Of a stretch of DNA of 43,692 nt, positions 33,157 through 42,624 are shown one piece after another. The position numbers were made by a program, and so were the translations under genes. Where the stretch lies: contig JANWIF010000068.1 in the NCBI GenBank assembly GCA_025450035.1, positions 1 through 43,692 of the forward strand. The letters are read 5' to 3'. This DNA is from Gemmatimonadaceae bacterium (GTDB lineage Bacteria; Gemmatimonadota; Gemmatimonadetes; Gemmatimonadales; Gemmatimonadaceae). The notes beneath the pieces were generated by a model, which saw only the letters and a program-made list of their open reading frames with translations, had not been told where the DNA came from and ran no database searches. Each line of letters begins with the position of its first letter. Positions within the stretch are counted from its first letter, which is position 1.

Positions 33157-34716
33157 GTGCCATCATCACCTTCGCCAGAACTCCGGCCACTCCTCATCGA
33201 CCGTGCCACCCGCTGGGTACCTGTTCGGGGCGATGCTGCCGCGCTCTCCGCCGCACCCGGAACGATCGTCGCCGTAGAGGCACTCGTCGTTCACCGCGAG
33301 GTGCTACGTGAGGTCGAGTTGCACCTGCGTGGGGCGCGCGCGCGCGCACTCGGCGTGTTGCGTGGCGCCATCTATCGATGCCCGCGCATGCGGCTCGACT
33401 ACCTACTCGTCGAGGGAGTGCTGCGCGCCGAGCCGCTGGTTGACACCGAAGATGTTGCTGCCCGACGCTCGGCGCTGGCAGCCCTCATCGCTCGGATCGA
33501 ACACGACATTGGGGAGGAACGAGAGAATGGGCGCGCCGTAGGATGGTACCGGGGGGGGGGCGGCGCGTCGGTTCTTCAGCGCATCGAGCCGGGCGATGTC
33601 GTGACGCACGCGACCCTCTTCACGCAGCCCTGGGCCGTGACGTTACTGCGCGACGGAGCCGGCGCGCGCGGGGAGGGGGGGGGAGCATTCGTGCGACTTT
33701 CTCACGAGACGCGACGGCCGTACATGACGCCGTTCTATGAGCTCCTCCCCGCCGAGCCGCGCCAGGCCGGCGAACCGCTCGGCACGGCGGTGCTCTGGAC
33801 CAACTATCAGTCCGACACTCCGGTAGAACCGCTCCCGGATCTCGTTCGCAGCAGCCAGGCAGCAGTGCCATTTTCCGGTCCAACGGCTTCCGACGATCAG
33901 CGCTCCGTTAATAAAAACGCACGAACATGGCGCACCTCGAGTCGCGTCGGTCCGTTCGTGCCGGGGTCAGCTACACCCGTTGGCTCGCCAACGGTCGTAG
34001 CGCCGGCGCACACGCACGCCGGCCCGCCAACGGATCGGCCTCCCCCCCTCCCGCCTGACACCGAGGCGTCATCATTCTCTTCGCCGCCCGTGTCCGAGGC
34101 GCCGCTTCGTACCCACGAGCCAAGTGCGGTCGATCGCATCTTCGATGATCCGCCACCGCCCTATCTCGCGGCCGACACAGGCCGCACCCGACGGCCGACG
34201 CGTCGCTGGCGCGATGGTGTTTCTCCGACTAACTGGCGTACGCGCCGCAGCGCCGTGGTCGTCGGCCTCATTGTGGTCGCGCTCGCCGGAACGTGGTTTG
34301 CGGCGCGTGTCATAGGTGGAGCGTCCGGCCTGGGCCGCGATGCCGCGTTGGGCGACGCGCGCACCGGGTCAGTCGGGCCGACACCATCCGACTCTGCGCC
34401 CGCGAGCGCGAACGACAGCACCGCCATCATGGCCACCTTCGCGACGCAGCGCCTTCGCGAGTCGATGACCAACATGGACCACGAGCTGCGGCTCATCGCA
34501 TCCGCGCTCGATACAACGGGGTATGGTTCCATCGCACCTGGAGCATGCGCACTAGCCGACAGCGCTCACATCCGGTCGCTCCTCGATCTCGATGCCATCA
34601 CGCTCGCCGAGCACTACCTCAAGGCGCCGCTCGGGGACACCAGCAAGCAACGCGTTGCCACCCTGACTCGCCGTGCCGACGCGGCCGGCGTGAAGATCAA
34701 ACGAGCCTGTCCCTAA
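33157..34716 (+). CDS. MPN/Mov34-like domain protein with one membrane segment
   Basis: Protein of 519 residues, GTG start. The N-terminal 180 residues resemble an MPN (JAB/Mov34) fold: VEALVVHREVLREVELHLRG, the central AVGWYRGGGGASVLQRIEPG followed by DVVTHATLFTQPWAVTLL. The usual zinc-binding His-x-His after VGWY is absent, so this looks like a non-catalytic MPN. A long Pro/Ser-rich linker follows, then one membrane helix (SAVVVGLIVVALAGTWFAAR, about 367-386) and a C-terminal helical domain (TQRLRESMTNMDHELRLIAS). Two poly-G tracts (G10 at 33551-33560 and G9 at 33675-33683) lie within the coding region. Divergent from mscS. Function unknown. Confidence 0.7.
   Translation: MPSSPSPELRPLLIDRATRWVPVRGDAAALSAAPGTIVAVEALVVHREVLREVELHLRGARARALGVLRGAIYRCPRMRLDYLLVEGVLRAEPLVDTEDVAARRSALAALIARIEHDIGEERENGRAVGWYRGGGGASVLQRIEPGDVVTHATLFTQPWAVTLLRDGAGARGEGGGAFVRLSHETRRPYMTPFYELLPAEPRQAGEPLGTAVLWTNYQSDTPVEPLPDLVRSSQAAVPFSGPTASDDQRSVNKNARTWRTSSRVGPFVPGSATPVGSPTVVAPAHTHAGPPTDRPPPLPPDTEASSFSSPPVSEAPLRTHEPSAVDRIFDDPPPPYLAADTGRTRRPTRRWRDGVSPTNWRTRRSAVVVGLIVVALAGTWFAARVIGGASGLGRDAALGDARTGSVGPTPSDSAPASANDSTAIMATFATQRLRESMTNMDHELRLIASALDTTGYGSIAPGACALADSAHIRSLLDLDAITLAEHYLKAPLGDTSKQRVATLTRRADAAGVKIKRACP
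33551..33683. repeat. Two poly-G tracts (G10 and G9) in the MPN-like gene
   Basis: G10 at 33551-33560 and G9 at 33675-33683, both inside the reading frame of the MPN-like gene. Similar homopolymers lie nearby in non-coding DNA: C12 at 34735-34746 and G10 at 36534-36543. Such runs are prone to slipped-strand length change, and also to sequencing error. Confidence 0.85.
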
Positions 34717-34839
34717 CCGCCCTCGTGCCGGTTGCCCCCCCCCCCCGCCGGCGGCCGTCAGCCCCTAGCTCAGCGTTCGAGCGAAGCCCCGCGTACTGCG
34801 GATGATCTGCATCTCGTCCGCCCTTCCGGAGCTGCCACA

Positions 34840-36516
34840 ATGAACGGTACGCTGGATTCGGCTCCCGCCCCTCGCCGGCTTCACTCCGCACGCCGCAGCA
34901 CCGATTTCACCTTCACCACCATCGTTGGCGCGTTTTGCGCCGCCGCGATCGCCTCAGCCGCGCCGGCCCAACAAGCGCGCGCCCGCGCCCAACGGTTAGC
35001 CGACAGCGTGCGCACCATGCGCCAGCCCGCGCACCCCGACCATGACACGACACGCACAGCCAACGCCGATTCGATTCGCATCTCCGAGATCGCGACCCGG
35101 CCGCCCGTCGTCACGCACCATACGATGCAGATCAAGGGTGCGCCGCTCGCCTACACGGCGACGACCGGCATGCTCCCCATCCGCAACGACACCACCGGCG
35201 TGGCCGAGGGTTACATCTTTTACGTCGCATATACAAAGGATGGTACCGACGACCCGGCGAAGCGTCCGCTCACGTTTGTATTCAATGGTGGGCCCGGGTC
35301 GGCCACGGTGTGGCTGCACATGGGCGCATTCGGTCCCAAGCGCGTGAAGCTGCTGCCCGATGGATCAGTGCTCCCACCTCCGCCGACGGTCGAAGACAAC
35401 CCCAACACCCTGCTCGACCAGTCCGATCTGGTATTTCTCGATCCTGTGGGGACGGGCTTCAGCCGCCCGGCCAGACCCGCGCTCGGGCCTAACTTCTGGG
35501 GTGTGGACGAGGACCTGCGCTCGGTTGCCGAGTTCATTCGGCTCTACCTCACGCGGTACGAGCGGTGGAGCTCGCCCAAGTTTCTCGCTGGAGAAAGCTA
35601 CGGTACCACGCGCGCCGCCGGTCTCGCTGGCGTGCTCGCGGACCACGGCATCGCGCTCAATGGCATCGTGCTCATTTCCACGGTGCTCAACTTCGAGACC
35701 CTGTCGGACAACAAGGGGAACGACCTCGGCTACGTGGGGTTTCTCCCCTCGTACGCAGCTATTGCGTGGTACCACAAGAAGCTGCCCCCCGATCTGCAGC
35801 AGCAGAGCGTCGAACAGGTCACCGCGCAGGCCGAGCGGTTTGCCGGCGGCGGCTACACGCTCGCGCTGATGGGCGGTCATGGCCTAACGCCCGCGCGACG
35901 GCAAGCGGTGATCGACACGTTGTCGCGGTTCACCGGGCTGTCCGCCGCTTTTATCGACCACAACGACCTCCGCATCCCGCTCTCGCGCTTCGACCAGGAG
36001 TTGATGCGCGACCAACACCTCACCGTCGGGCGCCTGGACGGCCGGTTCACCGCCTACGCCACCGATGCCGGCGCCGAGCGCGGGGCCTTCGACCCCAGCG
36101 ACGCCGCCCTCGAGAATGTGTTCACACCGGTGTTGAACGATTACGTTAGGCGCGAGCTCGGCTTCCACGACGAGCAGATGTACTGGGTTCTGGGCGGCGG
36201 CATCGGCCGGTGGAAATATCCGCAGCGCCAGGGATTCCTGAACGTGACGCCCTATCTCGAGAGCGCCTTCGCCAAGAACCCGTCCATGAAGTTGTTCGTC
36301 GCCATGGGCTACTATGATACCGCCACTCCGTACTACGCTGTGGAGTACACGCTCGACCATCTGTCTATCAGCGACAACGCCCGCTCCGACATCACTACCG
36401 CGTTCTTCCCCGCCGGACACATGGTGTACATCGATACGCCATCGCTGACCACGCTGCGGAGCGATCTCGCGACGTGGATGGATGGGGCGATGTCACACAC
36501 ATCAGGTAAGAGGTAG
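34840..36516 (+). CDS. S10 family serine carboxypeptidase-like protein
   Basis: Secreted protein of 558 residues with an N-terminal hydrophobic segment (TIVGAFCAAAIASAAPAQQA, about 26-45). S10 features are in order: the oxyanion-hole motif TFVFNGGPGSATVWLHMGAF, DQSDLVFLDPVGTGFS, the nucleophile Ser253 in KFLAGESYGTTRAAGLA, Asp493 in FVAMGYYDTATPYYAVE and His527 in FFPAGHMVYID. All three catalytic residues are present. I chose the ATG at 34840 (GGAG eight bases upstream); the open frame extends upstream through a Pro-rich stretch beyond a C12 run. It likely trims C-terminal residues from extracytoplasmic peptides. The next gene, a large BNR protein, is separated by a CT-rich hairpin region. 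Confidence 0.9.
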   Translation: MNGTLDSAPAPRRLHSARRSTDFTFTTIVGAFCAAAIASAAPAQQARARAQRLADSVRTMRQPAHPDHDTTRTANADSIRISEIATRPPVVTHHTMQIKGAPLAYTATTGMLPIRNDTTGVAEGYIFYVAYTKDGTDDPAKRPLTFVFNGGPGSATVWLHMGAFGPKRVKLLPDGSVLPPPPTVEDNPNTLLDQSDLVFLDPVGTGFSRPARPALGPNFWGVDEDLRSVAEFIRLYLTRYERWSSPKFLAGESYGTTRAAGLAGVLADHGIALNGIVLISTVLNFETLSDNKGNDLGYVGFLPSYAAIAWYHKKLPPDLQQQSVEQVTAQAERFAGGGYTLALMGGHGLTPARRQAVIDTLSRFTGLSAAFIDHNDLRIPLSRFDQELMRDQHLTVGRLDGRFTAYATDAGAERGAFDPSDAALENVFTPVLNDYVRRELGFHDEQMYWVLGGGIGRWKYPQRQGFLNVTPYLESAFAKNPSMKLFVAMGYYDTATPYYAVEYTLDHLSISDNARSDITTAFFPAGHMVYIDTPSLTTLRSDLATWMDGAMSHTSGKR

Positions 36517-36636
36517 CAGGCGAGAGGTAAGAAGGGGGGGGGGAAGAACATCAGTTCCTGGCTCAACGTCAAAGCTCTCCACTCCCCACTTTCCACTATC
36601 TCCTCTGACCTCTCGCCTCTTACCTCTCTCCCTTCG
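36505..36636. repeat. CT/AG-rich intergenic inverted repeat
   Basis: Between the S10 and BNR genes. The left arm (about 36505-36533, AGGTAAGAGG...AGGCGAGAGGTAAG) is the imperfect reverse complement of the right arm (about 36603-36632, CTCTGACCTCTCGCCTCTTACC). G10 directly follows the left arm. The middle holds CTCTCCACTCCCCACTTTCCACT, similar to CTCTCCACTCTCCACT at 40211-40226. The layout (low-complexity arms around a roughly 60-base core) resembles the two GGTTGG repeats. Confidence 0.6.
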
Positions 36637-36666
36637 TCTTTCCCCCTTTCCCCATCCTCTCGCCCC

Positions 36667-39600
36667 GTGCGCCTCTTCGCCCTCGCTCTCCTCGCCGCGC
36701 TCGTCGCCCAACCGGGCCTAGCGCAATCGCCCGGCCTCGACTCCGCCACGCTCGCCGGATTCCGCTGGCGCTCGATCGGGCCCGCCAACATGGGTGGACG
36801 CGTTGCCGACATCGCCGGCATCCCGAGTCCATCCAAGACGTTCTTCGTGGCGGCCGCGGGTGGTGGGATCTGGAAGACCACCAATGCGGGCACCACGTTC
36901 CGTCCGGTGTTCGAGCACGAGCGCGTCGTCTCCATGGGCGCGCTCGCCATCGCGCCGTCCGACACCAACATCGTGTGGGCCGGTACCGGCGAGCAGAACA
37001 CGCGCAATTCCATCTCGCCCGGCGGCGGCATTTTCAAGAGCACCGATGGCGGGATCACGTGGGCCTTGATGGGGCTGCAGAATACCCAGCAGATCGGCCG
37101 CATCGTGGTGCACCCCACCAATCCCGACATCGTGTACGTCGCCGCGCTCGGCCACGCGTGGGGGCCTAACAAAGAACGCGGGTTGTACAAGACGACCGAC
37201 GGTGGACGCACGTGGCAGATCATCAAATTCATCAGCGACAAGGCCGGGTTCGTGGATGTCGCGATGGATCCCAACGATCCGAACACGTTGTACGCGTCAA
37301 GCTACGAGCGCGTGCGCGGCCCATGGTTCCTGCAGAGCGGCGGTCCCGGCAGCGCGCTGTGGAAGACCACCGACGCCGGCGTCACGTGGAAAAAGATCGA
37401 AGGCAATGGATTCCCCGCCACCACGCTCGGCCGCATCAGCATCGCCATCGCGCGGAGCAACCCCAAGATCGTGTACGCGCTCGTCGAGGCGGACTCCGTG
37501 CGCGGTGGCAAGCCGCCGTTCGCCGTGCCGGCCAGTGACACCAACGCCGGTGCGCCGAAACACAACCGCTTGCTCAGCGGATTGTATCGCTCCGAAGACG
37601 GCGGGCAATCCTGGCACTGGATGAACGATAAGGACGTGCGCCCCTTCTATTATTCACAGGTGCGCGTCGATCCACGCGACCCCGATCGTGTCTATTGGTC
37701 GTCGACCCCCGTCAACTTTTCCGACGACGGCGGCCGCACTGTGCGCAACGCGACCGTCGGCATTCACGTCGATCATCACGCAATGTGGATCGATCCTAAC
37801 GATCCCGAGCATTTTATCGTCGGCGACGATGGCGGTGTGTCGCAAACGTGGGATCGCGGCGGCAACTACGTTTTCCTCAACACGTTCCCCATCGGCCAGT
37901 TCTACGAGGTGAGCTACGACATGGCCGTACCGTATCGCGTGTGCGGCGGCCTGCAGGACAACGGCAGCTGGTGCGGCCCGAGCGCCAAGAAGGGTGGCTC
38001 GATCACGAATGCCGACTGGTTTACCGTGGGCGGCGGTGATGGTTTCTACACCGCGCAGGATCCCACCGACCCGAACATCATTTACGCCGAGTCGCAGGGC
38101 GGCTCCATTGGCCGCGTCAACTACGCCACCGGCGAGCGCACGTCGCTCGATAAGCCCACGTGGCGCCCCAAGCACCTGGAGTGGGAGGACTCGATTCTCG
38201 TCGCCCGCGGCGATTCCACCCAGCCGGAAACGTCGGCGATGAAGAAGCACATTGCCGCGTTGCGCGCTCAGGAAAAGGCCGACTCGATCGCCCTCGATCT
38301 CCGTTACAACTGGGACACGCCCTACTTCATCTCGCCGCACTCGGCCGGCACGCTCTACATCGGCGGCAACCGGGTGCTCAAGTCCACCGATCGCGGCGAT
38401 CACATCTATCCCCTCTCGCCCGACCTGTCGACCAGGGACTCGGTCAAGATCCGCATCAGCGTCAAGACCACCGGCGGCATCACCAACGACGCCACCGGCG
38501 CCGAGACCTACGGCACCATTACCACGCTGGCGGAGTCGTACGTGAGGCCTGGGCTGCTATACGCCGGCACCGACGACGGCAACGTATGGCTTTCGCCTAA
38601 CGATGGCGGGCCGTGGGAGAATCTCACGAGCCGTTTCCCGGGTGTGCCCAAGGGCACGTACGTGGCGCGCATCGAGCCATCGCACGCCGACACGCTCACC
38701 TTCTACGTGGCGTTCGACAACCACCGGGTCAACGATTTCGCGCCGTACCTCTACGTGACCACCGACGGCGGAAAGAGCTTCCGTTCGATCGTGGGCAATC
38801 TGCCCACCGGCGGCCCCGATTTCGTGCACGTCATTCGCGAGGACCCGGAAAACCGGAACCTGTTGTTCGCCGGGACCGACGTGGGCGCCTACGTGTCGCT
38901 CGATCGCGGCGCGCACTGGCAGGCATTCATGACCGGGCTGCCCACCGTGCCGGTCAACGACCTCAAGATCCAGCCGCGCGATCACGATCTCATCGCCGCA
39001 ACGCATGGGCGCAGCATCTGGATCGTGAACATCGGCCCGCTCGAGCAGATGACCGACACTGTGCTCGCGCAAGCGCAGTACTTCTTCAAGCCCGGCACCG
39101 CGTATCAGTATGGCGAGCCGCCCGGCGCCGACCTCGATCCGGGTCAACAGGTGTTCGAGGGCCGCAGCGCGCCCTACGGCGCCGAGTTGACTTACCGCCT
39201 AACGAGCGGCAAGCGCGGGGACACCGCCCACGTCGTGATCACCGGCGTCAAGGGCGATACCGTGGCCTCGTTGCGGGGATCGGGCGCCGAGGGGTTGCAA
39301 CACGTGACCTGGGACATGCGCGGGAAAGCGCCGGCCGCCAAGCCGTTGTCACCCGCCGCGCTTCGCGACAGCATCTTGGCCGCGCGAAAGATCGATCACG
39401 TGTTCGATTCACTCGCTACTGCGAAGACCGCTCCACAGGCCGATCTGGATCGCATCCACAAGGCGCTCACCAGCGGCGGCGGATTGGGCGCGCTGTTCCG
39501 GCGCAACGCCGGCGGCGGCGGAGCGCCTGGTGTGTTCGTCGAGCGACCCGGCGAGAGTACGCTGCCGCGCGCTCGGGGCCGCGGGGCGCGTGCCCAACGC

Positions 39601-39900
39601 GACACCAGTGGCGCCGCGCGAGAGGCGCGTGCGGGTGGTCCCGGCGCCGGTGCCGCGTCCGGTGAGGCGCCGATCGATCAAGGCGTGCTGAGTGAAGTAT
39701 TCCAGGCGCTCCGCTCCAGCGGCGCCATCCAGGGCGGATTCGGCCGGCGCAACCAGGCTCCGTTAGTCGCAACGGGCGACTACCTGGTGACCATCACGGT
39801 GAATGGCCAATCGATGCGGCAGGTGTTGCGGGTCGATCGAGTCAGTGGCGGGAATGGAGAGGCGGTGGATGGATCGTTCGAAGACCCGTTCGATCCGTAG
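36667..39900 (+). CDS. Large secreted BNR/Asp-box repeat protein (sortilin/VPS10-like propeller)
   Basis: Protein of 1077 residues with a GTG start and a signal peptide (RLFALALLAALVAQPGLAQS). The body (about 30-800) is built of beta-propeller blades carrying Asp-box motifs of the S-x-D-x-G-x-T-W type: KSTDGGITW, KTTDGGRTW, KTTDAGVTW, RSEDGGQSW and VTTDGGKSF. The segment GRIVVHPTNPDIVYVAALGH and similar NPDxVYV repeats are typical of the glycosyl-hydrolase-like/VPS10 class. The C-terminal quarter has an Ig-like strand region and a low-complexity Gly/Arg stretch before the final QMRQV-type strand. Function uncertain; such proteins in this phylum are often neighbours of peptidases. The weak start context follows the CT-rich repeat. 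Confidence 0.88.
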   Translation: MRLFALALLAALVAQPGLAQSPGLDSATLAGFRWRSIGPANMGGRVADIAGIPSPSKTFFVAAAGGGIWKTTNAGTTFRPVFEHERVVSMGALAIAPSDTNIVWAGTGEQNTRNSISPGGGIFKSTDGGITWALMGLQNTQQIGRIVVHPTNPDIVYVAALGHAWGPNKERGLYKTTDGGRTWQIIKFISDKAGFVDVAMDPNDPNTLYASSYERVRGPWFLQSGGPGSALWKTTDAGVTWKKIEGNGFPATTLGRISIAIARSNPKIVYALVEADSVRGGKPPFAVPASDTNAGAPKHNRLLSGLYRSEDGGQSWHWMNDKDVRPFYYSQVRVDPRDPDRVYWSSTPVNFSDDGGRTVRNATVGIHVDHHAMWIDPNDPEHFIVGDDGGVSQTWDRGGNYVFLNTFPIGQFYEVSYDMAVPYRVCGGLQDNGSWCGPSAKKGGSITNADWFTVGGGDGFYTAQDPTDPNIIYAESQGGSIGRVNYATGERTSLDKPTWRPKHLEWEDSILVARGDSTQPETSAMKKHIAALRAQEKADSIALDLRYNWDTPYFISPHSAGTLYIGGNRVLKSTDRGDHIYPLSPDLSTRDSVKIRISVKTTGGITNDATGAETYGTITTLAESYVRPGLLYAGTDDGNVWLSPNDGGPWENLTSRFPGVPKGTYVARIEPSHADTLTFYVAFDNHRVNDFAPYLYVTTDGGKSFRSIVGNLPTGGPDFVHVIREDPENRNLLFAGTDVGAYVSLDRGAHWQAFMTGLPTVPVNDLKIQPRDHDLIAATHGRSIWIVNIGPLEQMTDTVLAQAQYFFKPGTAYQYGEPPGADLDPGQQVFEGRSAPYGAELTYRLTSGKRGDTAHVVITGVKGDTVASLRGSGAEGLQHVTWDMRGKAPAAKPLSPAALRDSILAARKIDHVFDSLATAKTAPQADLDRIHKALTSGGGLGALFRRNAGGGGAPGVFVERPGESTLPRARGRGARAQRDTSGAAREARAGGPGAGAASGEAPIDQGVLSEVFQALRSSGAIQGGFGRRNQAPLVATGDYLVTITVNGQSMRQVLRVDRVSGGNGEAVDGSFEDPFDP

Positions 39901-40022
39901 CGCAATGGCATTCGGAACTCCGGAGTTTCCACGACGCCCAGTCCAGCCGACCATCTCGCGCAGCAGATTGGACCTCTTCGGAGATACGCAGTATCTTGCA
40001 TGGTCCGCAACCCGCGTGATTG

Positions 40023-40224
40023 ATGACTGCCACGGATGCATTGAAGCGACACCGGAGTGAAGTGCTTCGCCTCGCCGCCCACTACGGAGCGACGGATGTC
40101 CGCGTCTTTGGGTCCGTCGCCCGCGGCGAAGCGGATGACGCGAGCGACATCGACCTGATCGTGCGAATGGGTCCGGGACGGAGTGTGTTCGACCCGGACG
40201 CGGGGGACACTCTCCACTCTCCAC
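40023..40224 (+). pseudogene. Truncated MNT-type nucleotidyltransferase (MntA-like)
   Basis: Begins MTATDALKRHRSEVLRLAAH and reads the nucleotidyltransferase core VRVFGSVARGEADDASDIDL, with the GS...DxD active-site pattern intact. Normal MNT proteins are about 95-110 residues, but here family sequence ends after about 60 residues (GPGRSVFDPDAG) in a CT-rich stretch, and the frame stops inside the left end of the IS element. MNT proteins usually pair with a HEPN toxin as an antitoxin that adds AMP to the partner; no HEPN gene is visible on either side of the IS. It is probably a broken toxin-antitoxin remnant. Confidence 0.8.
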
Positions 40225-40297
40225 TGGTCTTCTCCCCGTGAGCGGAGTCAGGGATTAGGTTGGGAGTCCTGATCCGCCGCGAGGCGGGGAGGACTTC

Positions 40298-40567
40298 ATG
40301 AAGACGTCGCGATTTAGCGCGGAGCAGATCGTCGGCATTCTGAACGAGGCCACGAAGCGGGAGATGAAGCTGGGCGAGATCTGCCGCAAGCACGGCATCA
40401 CGGAGCAGACGTACTACCGCTGGCGGCGCGCCTACGGTGGCCTCCAGGTCGATGAGGCGAAGCGGTTGCGCACGCTCGAGGATGAGAATCGGCGATTGAA
40501 GCGACTCGTTGCCGACCAAGCGCTCGACATCGCGATGCTGAAAGACGTGGCGGGACGAAAGTGGTGA
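40298..40567 (+). CDS. IS3-family transposase OrfA (element 1)
   Basis: 89-residue helix-turn-helix protein (HTH_Tnp_1) with a C-terminal leucine-zipper-like coiled coil. It begins MKTSRFSAEQIVGILNEATK, has EICRKHGITEQTYYRWRRAY as recognition helix, and ends LRTLEDENRRLKRLVADQAL...GRKW. It binds the element ends and, through -1 frameshifting near its stop, normally makes an OrfAB fusion. The orfB frame begins in the GTGGTGACGACC just at its end. Confidence 0.9.
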   Translation: MKTSRFSAEQIVGILNEATKREMKLGEICRKHGITEQTYYRWRRAYGGLQVDEAKRLRTLEDENRRLKRLVADQALDIAMLKDVAGRKW

Positions 40568-41497
40568 CGACCGAACAGCGGCGGCACGTCGTCACCCATC
40601 TCGCCGCCGCCTTCCCCGTCAGTGCCCGACGGCGATGCGCGTGATCGGCCTCTCGCGCTCGCGGTGGCACTACGCGCCCATCCGGCCGCTCCGCGATGCG
40701 CCGGTGCGCGAGCGGTTGAAGGCGCTCGCGCAGGAGCGTCCGCGCTTTGGCTACAAACGCCTGCACGTGCTGCTGCGCCGCGAAGGCGTGGTGGTGAACC
40801 GCAAGCGCGTCTATCGGCTCTATCGCGAGGAGCGCTTGCTCGTGCGTCGGCACCGCAGCCGGAAGCGGACTGCGGAGCCGCGCGGGCCCGTGGCCAAGCC
40901 GACGCAGCCGAACGAGCGCTGGGGCATGGATTTCATTCACGACAGCTGCGTTGAGGGTCGACGGTTTCGGTGCCTGACGATGGTCGACGAGTTCACGCGC
41001 GAATGCCCGCGGATCGAGGTGGACACGTCACTCCCCGCCAGCCGCGTGATTGCCGCGCTCGACGAGCTCGCACTCGCGCGCGGGCTACCGAAGAGTCTCG
41101 TGGTCGACCACGGCCCCGAGTTCATGTCGCAGGCCTTGGATCTCTGGGCCTACCGGCACGGCGTGGCGCTCGAATTTATTCGGCCCGGCAAGCCTGTGGA
41201 AAATGCGTACATTGAGAGCTTCCACAGCCGCTTCCGCGACGAGTGCCTCGCGGCGCACTGGTTCCTCACCCTCGCCGACGCCCGGTTCCAGATCGAGCAG
41301 TTCCGCCGGGACTACAACGACGCCCGTCCCCATTCGAGCCTCGGGAATCGTAGCCCCAGGGAGTTTACTAAGACGTACATGACTAACAGCCAACCCCCAA
41401 CCACCCGAGGCGCCATTCCCCAAAAGTGGAGCCGCAGCGGCTCATGTTTTGACTTTCGCGATCAGCGGGGCCAAGCTCCCGGAAGGGAGGAGGCCCG

Positions 41498-41764
41498 ATG
41501 CGGACGAGTCGCTTTTCAAATGAGCAGATCGTGCAGGCGCTGCGCCAGGCGGACGCCGGCACGCCGGTCGTGGAGATCTGCCGCGAGCTGAACATCACCG
41601 AGACGACGTTTTATCGTTGGAAGAAGCGCTTCACCGGATTGGACGTGAGCGAAGTCCGCGAGCTCAAGTCGCTGCGCGATGAGAATCGCAAGCTCAAGCA
41701 GGTGGTCGCGGAGCTCACGTTGGACAAACAGATCCTTCGAGAGGCGCTCGGAAAAAAATGGTGA
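41498..41764 (+). CDS. IS3-family transposase OrfA (element 2)
   Basis: 88-residue HTH_Tnp_1 protein: MRTSRFSNEQIVQALRQADA, recognition part EICRELNITETTFYRWKKRF, then the coiled-coil KSLRDENRKLKQVVAELTLD. GGGAGGAGG precedes the ATG closely. The gene ends GGAAAAAAATGGTGA, with an A7 slippery run just before the stop, the typical site for programmed -1 frameshifting into orfB, whose ATG lies in the same place. Confidence 0.92.
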   Translation: MRTSRFSNEQIVQALRQADAGTPVVEICRELNITETTFYRWKKRFTGLDVSEVRELKSLRDENRKLKQVVAELTLDKQILREALGKKW

Positions 41765-42624
41765 GCCCACCGCATCGACGCGCGGCCGTGCGGTGGGCGC
41801 AGGACGCCTTCGGCGTGAGCGAGCGCCGCGCATGCCGGGGGCTCCGCGTCTCCCGGCGGCTCGTCTGGTACCGCTCGGTGCGGCCGGATGACGCGCCACT
41901 GCGGCGGCGGTTACGTGAGCTGGCCACGACGCGCGTGGCGTACGGCTCGCGGCGGCTGCACGTCTTGCTCCGGCGCGACGGGCTGCACGTGAATTACAAG
42001 AAAGTGCACCGCCTCTACGTCGAGGAAGGCTTGCAGCTCAAGCCGCGCCGGCGGCGCCGGCGGCGGGCGGCCACGCAGCGGGTGCATCGTGCGCTGGTGA
42101 CCGGGCCGAATCAACGGTGGGCCATGGACTTCATGCACGATGTCTTGGCAACCGGAACGAAGGTGCGCGTGTTCACGCTGATCGACGTGTGGCGCCGCGA
42201 ATGTCTGGCGCTCCGCGTGGGGCAGAAGTTTACGGGGAGCGATGTGGTCGCGATCCTCGGCACCGTGGAGCGCGAGCGCGGCGCGTTGCCGCCGGTGATC
42301 CAGTGCGACAACGGGACAGAATTCGTGTCGACGGCGCTCGCCCACTGGGCGTACTGGAACCACGTGCAACTCGACTTCAGCCGGCCGGGGAAACCCGTGG
42401 ACAATTCGCTCTGCGAGGCCTTCAACGGGTCCGTGCGACGTGAGTGCCTCTCGCAACATTGGTTTGCCTCGCTCGAGGCGGCCCAGCTCATCTTGACCAC
42501 CGGGCAACAGGAGTACAACACCCACCGGCCCCACCGCAGCTTGGGGCTCGAACCCCCAGCGCCTAACGGTGGAGCTGGGGCCTACTACCCCCGCGGTTGC
42601 GAAGGTCGAAGCTACACCCGCTAG
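41758..42624 (+). CDS. IS3-family transposase OrfB (element 2)
   Basis: 288-residue DDE transposase with an HTH_21 region near the N-terminus (AYGSRRLHVLLRRDGLHVNY, KKVHRLYVEEGLQLKPRRRR). The integrase core (rve) has catalytic Asp in RWAMDFMHDVL, Asp in VIQCDNGTEFVSTALAHW and Glu in SLCEAFNGSVRRECLSQHWF. It ends with YNTHRPHRSLGLEPPAPN, the normal C-terminal block. It overlaps orfA by seven bases after the A7 run, so production as an OrfAB fusion by frameshift is likely. All catalytic residues are present, in contrast with the broken orfB of element 1. Confidence 0.92.
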   Translation: MVSPPHRRAAVRWAQDAFGVSERRACRGLRVSRRLVWYRSVRPDDAPLRRRLRELATTRVAYGSRRLHVLLRRDGLHVNYKKVHRLYVEEGLQLKPRRRRRRRAATQRVHRALVTGPNQRWAMDFMHDVLATGTKVRVFTLIDVWRRECLALRVGQKFTGSDVVAILGTVERERGALPPVIQCDNGTEFVSTALAHWAYWNHVQLDFSRPGKPVDNSLCEAFNGSVRRECLSQHWFASLEAAQLILTTGQQEYNTHRPHRSLGLEPPAPNGGAGAYYPRGCEGRSYTR

